Shown: positions 23,706 to 31,805 of the stretch, piece after piece | Layout: every line of letters starts with the position of its first letter | Numbering within the stretch: the stretch's first letter is position 1 | Assembly (NCBI RefSeq): GCF_026126405.1 | Contig: NZ_JAFMTQ010000001.1 | Location: 444,610-508,609, forward strand | DNA: 64,000 bases | Reading direction: 5' to 3' | DNA from: Aureitalea sp. L0-47 | GTDB lineage: Bacteria > Bacteroidota > Bacteroidia > Flavobacteriales > Flavobacteriaceae | Made by a program: the position numbers and the translations under genes | Notes under the pieces: model-generated | Told to the model about the DNA's origin: nothing | What the model saw: only the letters and a program-made list of their open reading frames with translations | Databases searched by the model: none

Positions 23706-24806
23706 CTAAAGTACGCTTTTTTGCTTTTTATAGAAAGCGTCTGCCTGCATTTGCATAAGTTCCCTGGCGATCTTACGCTTGTAATCGTAGATCTCCTGTT
23801 CCTCGGCAATGTCTGCGTAAACACGGTTGTTCACATCCCTGTCTGTAGTCACCAGAACATCACGCTGTGATTTTTGCTGGGCCACCCAACTGGCAACCGC
23901 ACCTTCCTGCTCAGCGAGTTTAAGGTCGTATGAACCTTTAGGCGAAAGTAGTTTGGCCAGGATGGGCGAGGTTTCAATAGCCAGGAACAACAAGAATATA
24001 AATAGTGATGGAATGATCGGAAGCTTGTTGAGGGCATTTACTCTTGCCATTAGTCCGTCGAAACCATCTATCACAGGCTGTGTTTCCGCTACTTTGGTTT
24101 CGTACTGCTCTGTCAATGCTGCTACCTGCGTTTCTGCTATTTCGATCTTAGCGGCATTGGCTGTACGCAATTCCTGAAGTGCAGCCAGTTCGGCATCGTG
24201 TTTATCACGTTTTTCCTTGTAGACAGGTCCTTTACCTACCAGTAGTGTTCCTTCCCTGCCTTCAGCTTCAGCAATAAAGGTTTCGTAATACTGGTTAACG
24301 GCCGTTTCCTTATCGACCACTTCTTGTTTTAGTGATTCGATCTCGGTGTTTAGTGCTTCGATAGAAGGCTGATACTGTAATGCCAATTGATCCTTGTTTT
24401 CAAGGGTCATCGTATTTTTTTCTTCCAGCAATACCTGGTCGATCTCCTTCTCGAATATCTTCAACTCTAAAGGTTTGGAAATGACAATGGCAATGATAAT
24501 GGCCAAAACGATCCGAGGCGAAGCCTGAACGAGTTCGTCGAAAAAACTGTCGCGCTTTTTAATGGTTGAAACAATAAACCGATCCAGGTTGAAGATCAGC
24601 AATCCCCAAACGAGTCCGAAGAATATAGCCGTATAATAATTGTCGAATACAGTGTATAGTGCATAGGAAGAGGCGATCATGGCCATCACAGCTGTGAAGA
24701 AAACGGTAGCCCCAATTCCTGCATACTTCGTGCGTTCTCCCGGCGAGCATTGTTCCAGTATATCGGTATCGGCTCCGGAGCAGAAGATGAAAAAGCGTTG
24801 TAGCAT
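23706..24806 (-). CDS. DUF4407 membrane protein with coiled coil
   Basis: A 366-residue protein with two hydrophobic pairs: segments near 27-50 and 55-75, then one near 95-110, a long predicted coiled coil (about 120-255, rich in Glu/Lys/Gln/Ala), and a fourth membrane segment at about 262-282 before a charged C-terminus. The start FCSGADTDILEQCSPGERTKYAGIGA is characteristic of DUF4407. Function is unknown; the fold suggests a coiled-coil membrane sensor or scaffold. Confidence 0.85.
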   Translation of the reverse strand: MLQRFFIFCSGADTDILEQCSPGERTKYAGIGATVFFTAVMAMIASSYALYTVFDNYYTAIFFGLVWGLLIFNLDRFIVSTIKKRDSFFDELVQASPRIVLAIIIAIVISKPLELKIFEKEIDQVLLEEKNTMTLENKDQLALQYQPSIEALNTEIESLKQEVVDKETAVNQYYETFIAEAEGREGTLLVGKGPVYKEKRDKHDAELAALQELRTANAAKIEIAETQVAALTEQYETKVAETQPVIDGFDGLMARVNALNKLPIIPSLFIFLLFLAIETSPILAKLLSPKGSYDLKLAEQEGAVASWVAQQKSQRDVLVTTDRDVNNRVYADIAEEQEIYDYKRKIARELMQMQADAFYKKQKSVL

Positions 24807-24861
24807 AATGAGTTGCGTTATTGATTGATGTGCTAATTAGAACGCTGCATTTTCCGAATTG

Positions 24862-24895
24862 TTACAAAAAAGGCCCTTAAATCTTAAGGGCCTTT
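24862..24895 (-). terminator. Intrinsic terminator of blaI-M56 operon
   Basis: Perfect 12-bp stem (24869-24880 with 24884-24895, 3-base loop), followed on the minus strand by a run of T residues. It lies 14 bases beyond the stop of the M56 gene. Confidence 0.8.
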
Positions 24896-24908
24896 GTAGT
24901 AGGATATA

Positions 24909-26180
24909 CTAATTTCTGAAATGTACTTTGAGTTTTCCATCCTTGCCTTTAACAACATTGATCATCTTGAGGGCGTCCAGATTCTTTTCAAGCTCTTTAG
25001 CTTTCGCATTCGATATCTTTTTGTCATTGAGATAAAATGTGGCTCCCTGAGAGATCAATTTCGATACGTCAAACGTTGGCGGAGGAGGTGGCGGCGGTGG
25101 CGGTGGTGGTGGCGGTATGCATTCCGGGAAAGGTTCGGCGTCTGCTTTTTGTTTCGGTGACATCTTATTATAGATGTACTCCAGACGTTTGAGATCCTTA
25201 AGTTTTACCACACGCTCTTCCTTTGGCATAGCGTTGTATTTCTTTGCTAGTTTGGTGTATTCCCTCATTTCGTCACGCGATGCGCTGGTTTGAAGTAGTT
25301 CCTCCTGGACCATGTCGTCCGTTTCAATTGGAATGTATTCCCTGTTTGTAAAACTGAACAATACAAGTGCTATTAAGGGTAGAATCAATATTGTTCGAAT
25401 CCAAATAGCTCGTTTTGATGTGTTTGCTTTCATAACTGTAAATCGTTTTTTAATAGATGAATAATTGATTGAATTTGCCAATTGCGGCGAGCTGGCGGTT
25501 GATGAGTACGCCAGTAAGATCTTTTGATAGTCGATGGGGTCGGCACCATTGTTCAGAACGGAACGGTCTGCAAGAAATTCGTGGTTGAGTTTGATGGCAC
25601 GTTTTAATAAATGAACCACCGGATTGAACCAAAATATTACGGTTGCAAGTTCAACAATGATGAGGTCTATGCTATGTAATTCTTGGGCATGTGTCTGCTC
25701 ATGGGCGAGTACTTCCTTCGGAATTTCATCGTTTTTGTATCGTTCCCTATTCAGAAAAATAAAACTGAAAAAAGTGTGTGGTGCAATTCGTTCCCTGAGT
25801 AAAACCTTAATGATGTTGTGAGATCGCTCCTTGGGGTTACGAACGATCTTCCTGATCATTTCTCCCAGGTTTTTAAGGAATCGAATTCCAAAGAAGGCAA
25901 CGCCAAGTCCGTAGAAAGACCATAGAATAACAGGGAGGTAATTTATTAATCCCTCTTCAGAAATTGTTACTCCCGGAAGCATTGTTATGGTTGAAGTTCC
26001 TATGGTATTTGCCTCTACATAGGTGGTAAAAGTGATCAACGGAATTCCGAATGATAAAAACAGCGCCAACAATAGATATACTCTTTTAAATCGGTGCAAA
26101 CTAGTAGCTTCCAGGAGGCCCTTGTAAAAAACATAAAAGCATAGGATGCACAGCGCGGATTTCAGAACATACATCTCCAT
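24909..26180 (-). CDS. M56 (BlaR1/MecR1-type) membrane metalloprotease with polyproline tract
   Basis: A 423-residue protein with N-terminal membrane helices (about 5-20, 33-50, 80-100), the zinc-protease motif H160-E161-Q-T-H164, and a fourth membrane segment near 262-282. Instead of the penicillin-binding sensor of BlaR1, the exported tail carries a charged helix, then 13 consecutive Pro codons (25077-25115) and a short domain ending VKGKDGKLKVHFRN. Members of this group signal by cleaving their partner repressor. The partner BlaI-type gene is two bases upstream. The inducer is unknown. Confidence 0.9.
   Translation of the reverse strand: MEMYVLKSALCILCFYVFYKGLLEATSLHRFKRVYLLLALFLSFGIPLITFTTYVEANTIGTSTITMLPGVTISEEGLINYLPVILWSFYGLGVAFFGIRFLKNLGEMIRKIVRNPKERSHNIIKVLLRERIAPHTFFSFIFLNRERYKNDEIPKEVLAHEQTHAQELHSIDLIIVELATVIFWFNPVVHLLKRAIKLNHEFLADRSVLNNGADPIDYQKILLAYSSTASSPQLANSINYSSIKKRFTVMKANTSKRAIWIRTILILPLIALVLFSFTNREYIPIETDDMVQEELLQTSASRDEMREYTKLAKKYNAMPKEERVVKLKDLKRLEYIYNKMSPKQKADAEPFPECIPPPPPPPPPPPPPTFDVSKLISQGATFYLNDKKISNAKAKELEKNLDALKMINVVKGKDGKLKVHFRN
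25077..25115 (-). repeat. Polyproline-coding GGN triplet tract
   Basis: Thirteen consecutive proline codons within the M56 gene, a plus-strand run of NGG triplets. Such tracts can vary in length by slippage and would stall ribosomes without EF-P. Confidence 0.85.
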
Positions 26181-26182
26181 AA

Positions 26183-26548
26183 TTACTTCTTTTTGATTTG
26201 CTGATCGATGATCTTTTTAAGCTCTTCCAACTCCTCTTTAGACAAATCCGAAGTTTCCGTAAAGAAGGATGCGAACTGGGAAGCACTATCGTTGAAGAAA
26301 TTCTTGATCAGGCCATTTACGTGCTTAGAGAAATAGTCCTTTTTCTTCACTAGTGGAAAATACTTCCTGGAACGACCCTCCTGCTCATAATCCACGAACT
26401 TTTTGTCCTGCATTCGCTTCAATAATGTTGCCACAGTTGTTGGTGCGGGTTTCGGATCCGGGTACGCATCGATGAGGTCCTTCATAAAGGCTCGCTTCTG
26501 CTTCCAGAGTATCTGCATTAGTTGTTCTTCGGAATTGGATAACTGCAT
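26183..26548 (-). CDS. BlaI/MecI-family transcriptional repressor
   Basis: A 121-residue winged-helix repressor starting at the ATG at 26546-26548 (MQLSNSEEQLMQILW). A frame open from 26620 would run through its own operators and promoter and is rejected. The DNA-binding part matches BlaI/MecI (APTTVATLLKRMQDKKFVDYEQEGRSRKYFPLV), and the C-terminal dimerisation part is acidic/basic and helical. Two operators lie upstream, and its -7 box overlaps one of them, so it is autoregulated. It is derepressed probably through the downstream M56 protease. Confidence 0.93.
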   Translation of the reverse strand: MQLSNSEEQLMQILWKQKRAFMKDLIDAYPDPKPAPTTVATLLKRMQDKKFVDYEQEGRSRKYFPLVKKKDYFSKHVNGLIKNFFNDSASQFASFFTETSDLSKEELEELKKIIDQQIKKK

Positions 26549-26564
26549 GAGTGATCTTTTATTT

Positions 26565-26603
26565 CTACAAATGTAGAATAAAATTTGAATTCTACAAGTG
26601 TAG
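26565..26603 (-). promoter_or_regulatory. Twin BlaI operators overlapping the blaI promoter
   Basis: CTACAAATGTAG at 26565-26576 and CTACAAGTGTAG at 26592-26603 both match the BlaI/MecI core TACAnnTGTA. The first contains the minus-strand -7 box TACATTTG (26568-26575), placing transcription start near 26562 and giving a leader of about 14 bases. The spacing of 27 bp between operator starts allows two dimers. Confidence 0.85.
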
Positions 26604-26629
26604 AAGAAAAATTTTAACATTTAATCCTG

Positions 26630-26637
26630 TACCTTTG
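26630..26637 (+). promoter_or_regulatory. -7 box (TACCTTTG) for PhnA-like gene
   Basis: Exact TAnnTTTG, 16 bases before the ATG at 26654. Because the BlaI operator at 26592-26603 lies near its -33 position, this divergent promoter might also respond to BlaI. Confidence 0.5.
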
Positions 26638-26653
26638 GCCAAATTTCGAAGAG

Positions 26654-27235
26654 ATGAGTATTGAAAGAGCACTGAAGAAGAGGGCCAACGACCAATGTGA
26701 ATTATGTGGAAACAGCGAGAATTTGTCTGTATATACTGTTTCCAACGCGCCCGCATCGGTAAGTGAAGAAGAGGCAGCCATCTATGTGTGCGCCACCTGT
26801 ACTACTCAATTCGATAGTGATGACAGGGATGTACATCACTGGCGTTGTTTGAACGACTGTATGTGGAGTACGGTGCCCGCTGTTCAGGTGATGTCGTGGA
26901 GAATGCTTCACCGACTTAAATCCGAAGGCTGGCCCCAGGATCTGCTGGATATGCTCTACCTGGACGAAGCTACTCTTGAATGGGCAGCGGCGGCCGGTGA
27001 TAATGTAACTTCAGAAAAAATATTGGTTCACAGGGATGTCAATGGCAACGAACTTCAGGCCGGGGATAGTGTTGTTCTAATCAAAGACCTTAAGGTAAAG
27101 GGTTCCAGCATGGTCGCTAAACAGGGAACTGCTGTTCGACGTATCTCCCTGGACCCGGATAATTCAGAATATATCGAGGGCAAGGTTGACGGACAAACCA
27201 TTGTCATTATCACTCAATACGTAAAGAAGTTGTAG
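26654..27235 (+). CDS. PhnA-like zinc-ribbon protein
   Basis: A 193-residue protein. The N-terminal zinc ribbon has C15-x2-C18 and C46-x2-C49, a central helical part is Trp-rich, and the C-terminal domain (about 122-193) with VHRDVNGNELQAGDSVVLIKDLKVKGSS is the PhnA small-barrel domain. PhnA is named from the E. coli phosphonate region, but its family role is unclear, and no phosphonate genes are here. The PhnA assignment is firm; the function is not known. Confidence 0.88.
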   Translation: MSIERALKKRANDQCELCGNSENLSVYTVSNAPASVSEEEAAIYVCATCTTQFDSDDRDVHHWRCLNDCMWSTVPAVQVMSWRMLHRLKSEGWPQDLLDMLYLDEATLEWAAAAGDNVTSEKILVHRDVNGNELQAGDSVVLIKDLKVKGSSMVAKQGTAVRRISLDPDNSEYIEGKVDGQTIVIITQYVKKL

Positions 27236-27241
27236 CCGAAT

Positions 27242-28630
27242 TTACTTGCTCAACTCCGTAAAATAGTGATAGAACTGCGGAATGGTCTCGATACCTTTCA
27301 GGTAATTCCAGATCCCGAAATGCTCGTTGGGGGAGTGGATGGCATCGCTGTCGAGTCCGAAGCCCATCAGTATTGTCTTACTTTCCAATTCCTTTTCGAA
27401 TAGAGCCACGATAGGGATACTTCCTCCACTTCGCTGAGGGATAGGCGTTTTTCCAAAGGTAGCTTCATAGGCTTTTGAGGCAGCCCGGTAGCCCAAACTG
27501 TCAATAGGGGTTACATAGGCTTGACCACCGTGATGGGGCTTGACTTTCACTTTCACCCCTTTTGGTGCGATACTTTCAAAATGGTTCTTGAACAATTCAG
27601 TGATCGCTTCCCAGTCCTGGTGAGGAACCAGTCGCATACTGATCTTGGCAAACGCCTGACTCGCAATCACAGTCTTAGCACCTTCACCGGTGTAACCACC
27701 CCAGATCCCGTTCACATCCAGCGTAGGACGAATGGAATTTCGTTCGTTGGTCGTATATCCTTTCTCACCATATACATCTTCGATGTCAAGCGCCTTTTTA
27801 TACGCTTCCTTGTCGAAGGGAGCTTCGGCCATTTTTGCTCTTTCTTCGGAAGTCAGTACCTCTACAGTATCATAGAATCCGGGGATGGTGATATGGTTGT
27901 TCTCATCGTGAAGGGATGCGATCATCTTTGTTAGAATGTTGATCGGGTTTGCTACAGCACCCCCATACAATCCTGAGTGCAGGTCGCGGTTGGGTCCGGT
28001 AACTTCCACTTCTACGTAGCTCAGTCCGCGCAGTCCTGTAGTGATGGACGGAATATCTTTAGCGATCATCCCTGTATCACTGATCAGTATCACATCGTTG
28101 GCTAGTTTTTCGCGGTTTCGTTCTACGAACCACCCGAGGCTAACACTACCTACTTCTTCTTCTCCTTCTATCATGAACTTCACATTACAGGGAAGCTGAT
28201 CGGTGGAAGTCATATACTCCATGGCTTTAACGTGCATGTACATTTGTCCCTTGTCGTCGCTACTTCCTCTGGCAAAGATGGCACCATCAGGATGGAGCTC
28301 GGTGTTCTTGATCACCGGTTCGAACGGCGGGCTGTCCCAAAGATCTAGTGGATCCGGTGGTTGCACATCGTAATGGCCATAGACAAGTACCGTAGGGAGG
28401 TTAGGGTCTACCATTTTCTCTCCGTAAACAATAGGGTATCCGGGTGTTTCACAAATCTCTACCTTATCGCATCCTGCTTTTTCAAGGGAAGCTTTCACTG
28501 CAGTGGCCATTGCATGAACGTCCTTTTCATAGGCCGAATCGGCGCTGATGGAAGGAATTTTGAGTAGTTCGAGCAGCTCGTTTATAAATCGGTCTTTATG
28601 TTCGTTTACGTAGGATCTTGCGCTATTCAT
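27242..28630 (-). CDS. M20 family dipeptidase
   Basis: A 462-residue di-zinc peptidase of the M20 ArgE/DapE/carnosinase type. Zinc and catalytic motifs are VYGHYDVQPPDPLDLW (His, Asp), GSSDDKGQ (Asp), EGEEEVGS (Glu general base plus ligand) and, near the C-terminus, a His in DAIHSPNEHFG. A dimerisation domain covers about 190-350. There is no signal peptide, so it acts in the cytoplasm on dipeptides. It ends 4 bases past the PhnA-like stop on the opposite strand. Confidence 0.92.
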   Translation of the reverse strand: MNSARSYVNEHKDRFINELLELLKIPSISADSAYEKDVHAMATAVKASLEKAGCDKVEICETPGYPIVYGEKMVDPNLPTVLVYGHYDVQPPDPLDLWDSPPFEPVIKNTELHPDGAIFARGSSDDKGQMYMHVKAMEYMTSTDQLPCNVKFMIEGEEEVGSVSLGWFVERNREKLANDVILISDTGMIAKDIPSITTGLRGLSYVEVEVTGPNRDLHSGLYGGAVANPINILTKMIASLHDENNHITIPGFYDTVEVLTSEERAKMAEAPFDKEAYKKALDIEDVYGEKGYTTNERNSIRPTLDVNGIWGGYTGEGAKTVIASQAFAKISMRLVPHQDWEAITELFKNHFESIAPKGVKVKVKPHHGGQAYVTPIDSLGYRAASKAYEATFGKTPIPQRSGGSIPIVALFEKELESKTILMGFGLDSDAIHSPNEHFGIWNYLKGIETIPQFYHYFTELSK

Positions 28631-28747
28631 TGATGTAAATTTTGAAGGTTATCCGCCTTCGCCAAGGGCTTGGGAGGACTGGATAGCGAAGGTACGAAAA
28701 CCTGTAATTTTTTGTTGAAAAGATATTTGTAAATTGTAAATCTTATG

Positions 28748-28755
28748 TATATTTG
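28748..28755 (+). promoter_or_regulatory. -7 box (TATATTTG) of the tRNA-Leu transcript
   Basis: Exact TAnnTTTG, 21 bases ahead of the tRNA-like fragment and 137 ahead of the intact tRNA. No closer promoter was seen for the intact tRNA. Confidence 0.5.
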
Positions 28756-28776
28756 CCACCCACAAAAGTGGTACCA

Positions 28777-28892
28777 GCGGCTGTGATGGAACTGGTAGAC
28801 CTTCCTTCGCTTCGCTTCGGCGGGCAGGCATGCTAGAAGTCTAGCATTAATTGGCGGGAAAATTATGAATCACAGTTTATGGACACAGTAAT
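28777..28892 (+). pseudogene. Degenerate partial copy of tRNA-Leu
   Basis: The first 24 bases (28777-28800) are identical to bases 1-24 of the intact tRNA-Leu at 28893. Then comes a C/T/G-rich stretch of about 29 bases (CTTCGCTTCGCTTCGG type), eight more bases matching the tRNA (ATGCTAGA), and unrelated sequence that includes an 8-bp palindrome (28830-28837 with 28840-28847). It cannot fold as a tRNA. It looks like a tandem duplication broken by an insertion or rearrangement. Confidence 0.7.
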
Positions 28893-28974
28893 GCGGCTGT
28901 GATGGAACTGGTAGACATGCTAGACTTAGGATCTAGTGCCGCAAGGCGTGGGGGTTCGACTCCCTTCAGCCGCA
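28893..28974 (+). tRNA. tRNA-Leu (anticodon UAG)
   Basis: An 82-nt class II tRNA. The acceptor stem GCGGCTG (28893-28899) pairs with CAGCCGC (28967-28973), discriminator A. Anticodon stem CTAGA/TCTAG encloses loop CTTAGGA with anticodon TAG; there is a long variable arm, and the T-loop sequence is GGTTCGAC. CCA is not encoded. Confidence 0.95.
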
Positions 28975-28980
28975 CATCAA

Positions 28981-29012
28981 AAACCCTACTGCAAACCGCA
29001 GTAGGGTTTTTT
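28981..29012 (+). terminator. Intrinsic terminator after tRNA-Leu
   Basis: 12-bp perfect stem (28981-28992 with 28998-29009), 5-base loop, then a T-run. Confidence 0.85.
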
Positions 29013-29080
29013 CGTTTGCTTCAGGGTGTCGAATTGCAGTCGTATCGTCTGGTAGTTCCTAGCGAAAGGCCTGCTACCCG

Positions 29081-29746
29081 TCACTGCATTGACTTTTCCA
29101 GGATTTTTACAGTTAATGAGCTATGACATTGGTGAATGAACTCCAAAGAATGCCGCAGCATGTCCTTGTCAGTCGCCTTGATCTTTAAAATTTTTGTTTC
29201 TTCTGAAAGCCAACGCATGGAACCAGAACCATCAAAGAATTCGTCATATCTCCTTTTAACTGAGATTGGTTCTGACAACCACTCTTCGGTATTTTCCCAA
29301 AATCTATCACCTTTAGTAATACGCTCCCTGATCCTTTGAATCATTGTTTTGATGTCAACGTCCAAATATATGATCCCATCAGGTGGTGAAAATAGCCGGG
29401 CGGTGTTCTCAATCAATTTGATCATCTGCTCTTTCTCATCATCATTAATCAAAGTATCGATGTAGAACAAATTAGACAGCCAATAGTTATCAAGGATAAC
29501 TACCTTTCCCTGATCCCTCAACCTTTCAGCCTCAATATATTGTTCTACCCATTTATTGTGAAAATATAGGAAAGCATGTATACGTTTATGGGGGTCTACA
29601 AAGGCAGTAGTGACAAATTTGGGGAATGATTCACCTTCATAGAACACTTTCCACAGTGGGTTCTTTTCCGCGATCTGTTCTACCAGGGTAGATTTACCGG
29701 AGGATTGCGCACCTACTACCGCGATAATCTTACCTTCTGAATCCAT
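29081..29746 (-). CDS. P-loop kinase, deoxynucleoside/nucleotide kinase-like
   Basis: A 221-residue P-loop protein with Walker A GAQSSGKST (12-20), a strand VVILDNYWLSN and IIYLDVDI, and an Arg-rich lid (RIRERITKGDRFW) of the type seen in thymidylate and deoxynucleoside kinases. It probably phosphorylates a small nucleoside or similar substrate, which cannot be named. Six bases separate it from the upstream 29753 gene, so the two are probably co-transcribed. Confidence 0.75.
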   Translation of the reverse strand: MDSEGKIIAVVGAQSSGKSTLVEQIAEKNPLWKVFYEGESFPKFVTTAFVDPHKRIHAFLYFHNKWVEQYIEAERLRDQGKVVILDNYWLSNLFYIDTLINDDEKEQMIKLIENTARLFSPPDGIIYLDVDIKTMIQRIRERITKGDRFWENTEEWLSEPISVKRRYDEFFDGSGSMRWLSEETKILKIKATDKDMLRHSLEFIHQCHSSLTVKILEKSMQ

Positions 29747-29752
29747 ACTTCT

Positions 29753-30154
29753 TCATCCAAAATAATCCCTTACCCAGGCTTTCAGCTGGTTCGGGGTCAT
29801 ATTATCAGCTTTCTCAACACCGCGAATTTTCCGCGTAAGAGAAGTATATCGTTCGGAAATCTCCTTGGCCAATTTCTGACCTGCCTGTGCAGGTCCGAAT
29901 ATCACAACTTTGTCTGAACTCTCCACAAAGGGAATCAACTCTTTAAAATACTCTTTGAACTGTTTCTTTTCGTGGGCAAGGTACTTACTGTCGTGTACCA
30001 CGTCCTGAGGGCCTCCTTTAAATCGAGTGCCACTGCCACCTTTCACATGAAAATCATCAATTTCCGAATAGACTTCATGTACTTTTTCTACATTCTCATC
30101 CATCGTAATAATGACCGCTTTCTTCTTGTCGATCCATATTCCTGTCTTCTTCAT
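29753..30154 (-). CDS. eRF1/Pelota-like (baeRF-type) small protein
   Basis: A 133-residue cytoplasmic protein. The opening GIWIDKKKAVIITM and later KVVIFGPAQAGQKLAKEI resemble the bacterial archaeo-eukaryotic-release-factor-like families, whose members share the fold of eRF1 domain 2. Only this one domain is present. No GGQ peptide-release motif is visible, so classical release activity is unlikely. Function is unknown. Confidence 0.55.
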   Translation of the reverse strand: MKKTGIWIDKKKAVIITMDENVEKVHEVYSEIDDFHVKGGSGTRFKGGPQDVVHDSKYLAHEKKQFKEYFKELIPFVESSDKVVIFGPAQAGQKLAKEISERYTSLTRKIRGVEKADNMTPNQLKAWVRDYFG

Positions 30155-30190
30155 TGATCAATGTATTAAGTTGTTTATTTTATTTTTCCA

Positions 30191-30778
30191 TTAAAAATTA
30201 CCCATAACACCGAGTCCAACCGCGAAATAGTTCATATCTACTTCCGAAGGTATATTCATTATCATAAATTCTCTCGATAATGATCGGTAACGTACATCGG
30301 GTTTCAGACTCCAGTAATCCGTTAGGACGAATTCCACGCCGCCTCCCAGTTGCCATCCCAGGCCGTAATCGGAGCTGGCGTTGATGGTATTACTCATATC
30401 TTCAATTTTCAACTGTCCCAATAAACCACCACCATAAAGGAAGTAAGTCACCGGTGGATCTGTAACAGGCAACTGAAGTTCAAATCCGAAAGTAAAACTG
30501 TTCTCGGTGAGTTCCAATTCGTCGTTCATATCTTTAGCATCGGTCTTAAATGAATTCCATCCCCATCCTCCATAGGCCTTGAGATGTGGCATCATCTTGT
30601 AGGCTGCTTTCACTTCAAATCCGAAACCTAGTCCAAGGTTTTCCTCATTCAGGTCACTGGTTGGAATATTAAATCCCGGTCTGAATTCAGCAGAGAACCT
30701 GCTTTGTGCTACAGAAGTCGTTATCGCAAATACAACTAGCGCACAAATGAACGTATATTTCAGTCTTCTCCAGTTCAT
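30191..30778 (-). CDS. Outer-membrane beta-barrel protein
   Basis: A 195-residue protein with a signal peptide (cleavage near TSVAQS) and alternating beta strands ending in a terminal aromatic strand (MNYFAVGLGVMGNF), typical of the eight-stranded porin-like/OmpW-like barrel families of Bacteroidetes. No substrate can be named. It follows DUF1611 by four bases and is probably in the same leftward unit. Confidence 0.8.
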   Translation of the reverse strand: MNWRRLKYTFICALVVFAITTSVAQSRFSAEFRPGFNIPTSDLNEENLGLGFGFEVKAAYKMMPHLKAYGGWGWNSFKTDAKDMNDELELTENSFTFGFELQLPVTDPPVTYFLYGGGLLGQLKIEDMSNTINASSDYGLGWQLGGGVEFVLTDYWSLKPDVRYRSLSREFMIMNIPSEVDMNYFAVGLGVMGNF

Positions 30779-30782
30779 ACTC

Positions 30783-31802
30783 CTAAATTTTAAACCCGGT
30801 CTTTTCTGATAAGATCTCTCTTATCTCGGGCATGGTGCTAGCTTCGATCATATTGATCGCGCGTACCTCGCACAACTTTTCAACCATGGTCTGGCCGGCA
30901 AGTGTGTTCGTCGATATACCCGTAACAATGTCAGGTACGATATCATAGGCTTTCATGAGTCCGTACACAGCGTAAGGGTCCGATGCACTCAAGACCACAC
31001 ATTTTATTTGCTCCCTGATGGCTTCAATCGCCAGGTCGCCGTTATAAGGTTCTAGTGGTGAAGCACCGATCTCCACTACGGCAATATCAGCATGTTCCGA
31101 AGCCATGCGGTTGATGAGCTGTTTTAACTTATGTTCGAATTCTTCCCGCGGACAAATGGACGTCGGCAAACCAACATCGACAAAATCGTAGACCGCATCC
31201 GCTCCAACATCCTTGATTGAAAGAATGTCCTTGTAACGTCCGGCACCAGTTAATTTGGCGCCCACCACTTTAAGTCCGGCCAGCTTGAGCAAATGAGTCA
31301 CGATCCGCGCTGAGGTGGTTTTTCCTGCCGACATGGAAGTACCTACAAACAAGATGGTAGGGGTGGTATATTCGAGATCCGGATAGGTGATCACGTATTC
31401 CTCCATCGTCTTTTTATTACCTTCTCTCCAGGCGTGGCCCTTATATTCCACTTCCATCATCTGAGGCATAAAGACGGATTTGGAGGTCATTTTTCCGAGC
31501 AATCCCGCGGCGGTAAGTACATGCATCCGTAAATCTTCTCCCACTTCCCGGTAGGTACCAGTGGCTTCCAGGGTGGCAAATCGTTCACCGAAAGCACCAA
31601 TAAGAAGGTCGCCGCCAATCACCCCGCGCATACGCCCCGAAGGGAGTTCTATTTTAAGGTCCATGCCGCCGGGATCTATGATCCGTGCAGCCACATAATC
31701 ACCATTCTCCCAGGCTTCGCGAGGAAGTTTTCTGATCTCGAATTCCGAATCGGCGAGGTCGGAGATACGACACAAAGACGTGTATAAGAACCGGTGATCC
31801 AT
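30783..31802 (-). CDS. DUF1611 protein, DgcN-like
   Basis: A 339-residue DUF1611 protein: an N-terminal Rossmann-like domain (1-130) and a P-loop domain with Walker A GTSMSAGKTT (154-163), then VVGAKLTGAG and IAVVEIGASPLEPYNGD. A family member, DgcN, has been described as acting in D-glutamate catabolism with the epimerase DgcA. Here there is no DgcA neighbour, but an M20 amidohydrolase gene lies 3 bases upstream, so acylated amino acids or dipeptides are plausible substrates. That assignment is an inference. Confidence 0.8.
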   Translation of the reverse strand: MDHRFLYTSLCRISDLADSEFEIRKLPREAWENGDYVAARIIDPGGMDLKIELPSGRMRGVIGGDLLIGAFGERFATLEATGTYREVGEDLRMHVLTAAGLLGKMTSKSVFMPQMMEVEYKGHAWREGNKKTMEEYVITYPDLEYTTPTILFVGTSMSAGKTTSARIVTHLLKLAGLKVVGAKLTGAGRYKDILSIKDVGADAVYDFVDVGLPTSICPREEFEHKLKQLINRMASEHADIAVVEIGASPLEPYNGDLAIEAIREQIKCVVLSASDPYAVYGLMKAYDIVPDIVTGISTNTLAGQTMVEKLCEVRAINMIEASTMPEIREILSEKTGFKI

Positions 31803-31805
31803 AAC

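Noticed and set aside
26549-26620. Upstream extension of the blaI gene to 26620
   Set aside because: The extension would translate the two BlaI operators and the -7 box; the ATG at 26548 gives a normal family N-terminus.
28649-28831. Small minus-strand frame across the tRNA leader
   Set aside because: It crosses the tRNA promoter and the degenerate tRNA copy; non-coding sequence explains it.
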